Positions 4,951 to 6,414 of a stretch of DNA of 6,414 nt are shown here, in pieces. The notes beneath the pieces are model-generated. The model was given only the letters and a program-made list of their open reading frames with translations. It was not told the DNA's origin and ran no database searches. The DNA is taken from the NCBI GenBank assembly GCA_946886805.1, contig CAMPJM010000243.1, forward strand, positions 1-6,414, written 5' to 3'. Every line of letters begins with the position of its first letter. Positions within the stretch are counted from its first letter, which is position 1. The position numbers and the translations under genes were made by a program. Source of the DNA: an uncultured Flammeovirgaceae bacterium (lineage in GTDB: Bacteria > Bacteroidota > Bacteroidia > Cytophagales > Cyclobacteriaceae).

Positions 4951-6414
4951 TCAATTATTAAAATATCCTTTTATAGCTGAAAACGAACTTTTTTGTTTTG
5001 TGGTTTCTTCATAGTAATGATTTCCATAGCCATACCCGTATCCGTACCCCTGGCCATGGCTTAGCGAATTCAATACCAAAGCAAGATTATTGAATTTATT
5101 GATAGTGACTAATTTATTGATACTTTTTAAAAATGCTTTTTTAGAATAATCTGCCCGCACCACATAAACCGACAAATCTGATTTTCGCATGACGAGAATC
5201 CCGTCGGTTACCAATCCAACCGGGGGGGTATCGAGAATAATTACATCGTAAACCTTCTTTAAAGCATCGAGCAAAATGTCTAATTCGTCATTTAAAATTA
5301 ATTCGCTGGGATTGGGGGGTGTAGGACCTGAAGGAATATAGTCTAATCCCGAGATTGAGGTTTTTCGGATGCACTCTGATACGGTATGCCGCTCAATTAA
5401 GATGGTACTCACGCCCTTTGTGGAATTTTCCTGAGAAAAAGCCTGATGAATTTTAGGCTTACGCATATCCATATCCACTATTATAACTTTTTGCTTTGAC
5501 AAAGCGATAATAGCACCCAAATTAACAGAAATAAAGGTTTTCCCTTCTCCACTCACTGTAGACGTAACTGCAACCACTCTTTGATCTTTCTTTTTGCTCA
5601 TAAAATCCATATTTGTCCTGATAGAGCGAAGGGATTCACTCATAGCAGATTTAGGATTTTTATCTATAACAAGTTTCGAGACTTTCATTTTTTCTCCATC
5701 GTAATAGGGAACAACACCTAAAACTGGGGCTTTACTCAAACCCTCCAATTCATGAAGGCTGCTGATCTTATTATGCAACAAATAACCGATTCCTAGGAAT
5801 AACAAGGATAGAATAATTCCCGATACGGCGCCGATACCATAGACTATAAGCACGTTTGGATAGATCGGATCATTGGGCAAGGTTGCAGAAGATAATATTT
5901 TAAAGTCGGTAACGGTACCTGCCCTAGCAATTTCAAACTCCGCCTTGCTTTGCATTAAAGAAAGTAAAAATTCTTCATAGAGGGAAAAATTTCTTTTAAC
6001 TTTGGTAAACTCCGTACTTTTTGAAGGCAGTGTTTCAAAACTCTTTTGCAATATATTCGCTCTGTGCTCCAATCTATTTAGCTCCCGAATGGCAGAAGCC
6101 TTGTGCCTGGCAATATTCTCTTCAATACTTTTGCCGATTTGATCTATTGTTTGATTCATTCGGGCAACGGCGTAGGTATTTTCTTTGTAAGAAGACAACA
6201 ATATGGCCCTGTCGTTTATCAGCGTATTGAATTCTTCAATTTCTTCATTGATGATTTCCGCACCGGGAGTTTCTACAGGCATTCTTACCAACAAGGTTTG
6301 GTCTTTACCAAGGCTATTTTCAAGGCTGCTCAGGTATTCTATTTCGTTTTTTACAGCCACCCTTTGGGAATCTATTTCCTCCATCATCGTGATGGCTCTT
6401 CCCATATCATCTTT
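4951..6414 (-). CDS. wzc: Wzc-type polysaccharide co-polymerase / tyrosine autokinase (N-terminus beyond window)
   Basis: The frame is open through the right edge, so only the C-terminal 487 residues are seen; the Met at 6405 is internal and is residue 1 below. Relatives are usually near 700-800 residues, so the first membrane segment and Wzz-like start are missing. Residues 1-160 are mostly helical periplasmic coiled coil ending in a GNVR-like stretch (Y143-E-E-F ... E158-I-A-R-A). A Pro-rich L-P-N-D-P-I-Y-P precedes the second membrane segment (about 183-210). The cytoplasmic BY-kinase follows: the oligomerisation motif E257-S-L-R260-S-I-R263, Walker A G286-E-G-K289-T, Walker A' V-I-I-V-D311-M-D313, and Walker B V-I-I-L-D392-T-P-P. 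The tail has a tyrosine cluster (Y454, 456, 458, 460, 464, 465), the expected autophosphorylation sites. It acts at the inner membrane, controlling chain assembly and export of capsule or exopolysaccharide. The likely cognate phosphatase gene follows after a 244-bp structured spacer, an unusually wide gap for such a pair. Confidence 0.95.
   Translation of the reverse strand, partial: KDDMGRAITMMEEIDSQRVAVKNEIEYLSSLENSLGKDQTLLVRMPVETPGAEIINEEIEEFNTLINDRAILLSSYKENTYAVARMNQTIDQIGKSIEENIARHKASAIRELNRLEHRANILQKSFETLPSKSTEFTKVKRNFSLYEEFLLSLMQSKAEFEIARAGTVTDFKILSSATLPNDPIYPNVLIVYGIGAVSGIILSLLFLGIGYLLHNKISSLHELEGLSKAPVLGVVPYYDGEKMKVSKLVIDKNPKSAMSESLRSIRTNMDFMSKKKDQRVVAVTSTVSGEGKTFISVNLGAIIALSKQKVIIVDMDMRKPKIHQAFSQENSTKGVSTILIERHTVSECIRKTSISGLDYIPSGPTPPNPSELILNDELDILLDALKKVYDVIILDTPPVGLVTDGILVMRKSDLSVYVVRADYSKKAFLKSINKLVTINKFNNLALVLNSLSHGQGYGYGYGYGNHYYEETTKQKSSFSAIKGYFNN
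5023..5049 (-). repeat. Tandem Gly-Tyr codon repeat in the kinase tail
   Basis: Nine codons encode G-Y-G-Y-G-Y-G-Y-G (residues 453-461 of the visible kinase), four 6-base units of the form GGN TAY plus a closing Gly codon. The third-position bases vary, so the repeat is maintained at protein level rather than being a perfect DNA repeat, which argues against very recent slippage. With the nearby pair Y464-Y465 it makes the tyrosine cluster that BY-kinases phosphorylate in trans. Confidence 0.8.

Noticed and set aside
6021..6230. Plus-strand open frame of 69 codons
   Set aside because: It is antisense to the coiled-coil part of the Wzc-type kinase and has no recognisable content.
6403..6405. 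ATG at 6405 as the start of the kinase gene
   Set aside because: The frame stays open upstream to the window edge, and a start here would lack the first membrane segment and N-terminal domain that the family has, so it is an internal Met.

Overview
This AT-rich window looks like chromosomal DNA of a Bacteroidota member, most likely class Flavobacteriia. The reasons are the protein families present (a Wzc-type kinase with a Tyr/Gly-rich tail, a PHP-type CpsB/YwqE phosphatase, a phosphosulfolactate synthase, a DUF368 protein), the general lack of Shine-Dalgarno sequences, and one candidate promoter of the TTG / TAnnTTTG type used in this phylum. The placement is by family resemblance, not by a database search. 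All six genes lie on the minus strand, so the order of transcription runs from high to low coordinates. I see no tRNA, rRNA, insertion sequence, prophage gene or CRISPR array.

Envelope polysaccharide part (6414 down to 2969). It opens with the C-terminal 487 residues of a Wzc-type polysaccharide co-polymerase and tyrosine autokinase, whose start lies beyond the right edge. A 244-bp spacer follows; it holds a 14-bp inverted repeat, three copies of CCGGAT and a possible 21-codon ORF. Next come a PHP-family phosphotyrosine phosphatase (CpsB/YwqE type) and, 10 bp later, an extended short-chain dehydrogenase/epimerase. Kinase and phosphatase are the usual pair that cycles phosphorylation of the Wzc tail during capsule or exopolysaccharide export. 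The epimerase may make or modify a sugar precursor, but its substrate cannot be read from the sequence.

Second part (2880 down to 1). An 88-bp gap separates the epimerase from a 467-residue soluble protein built almost wholly of twelve gapless 34-residue TPR units. A ComA-type phosphosulfolactate synthase follows 47 bp later. After a further 123-bp gap comes the N-terminal 170 residues of a DUF368 membrane protein (polyprenyl-phosphate transporter family), running off the left edge. If the DUF368 protein recycles undecaprenyl phosphate, both ends of the window concern the lipid-linked glycan economy of the envelope; the phosphosulfolactate synthase adds a sulfonate branch whose end product is unknown.

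The genes all belong to known families. The least explained items are the structured wzc-cpsB spacer and the phosphosulfolactate synthase with no other coenzyme M or sulfolactate gene in view. No clear undescribed system is visible.
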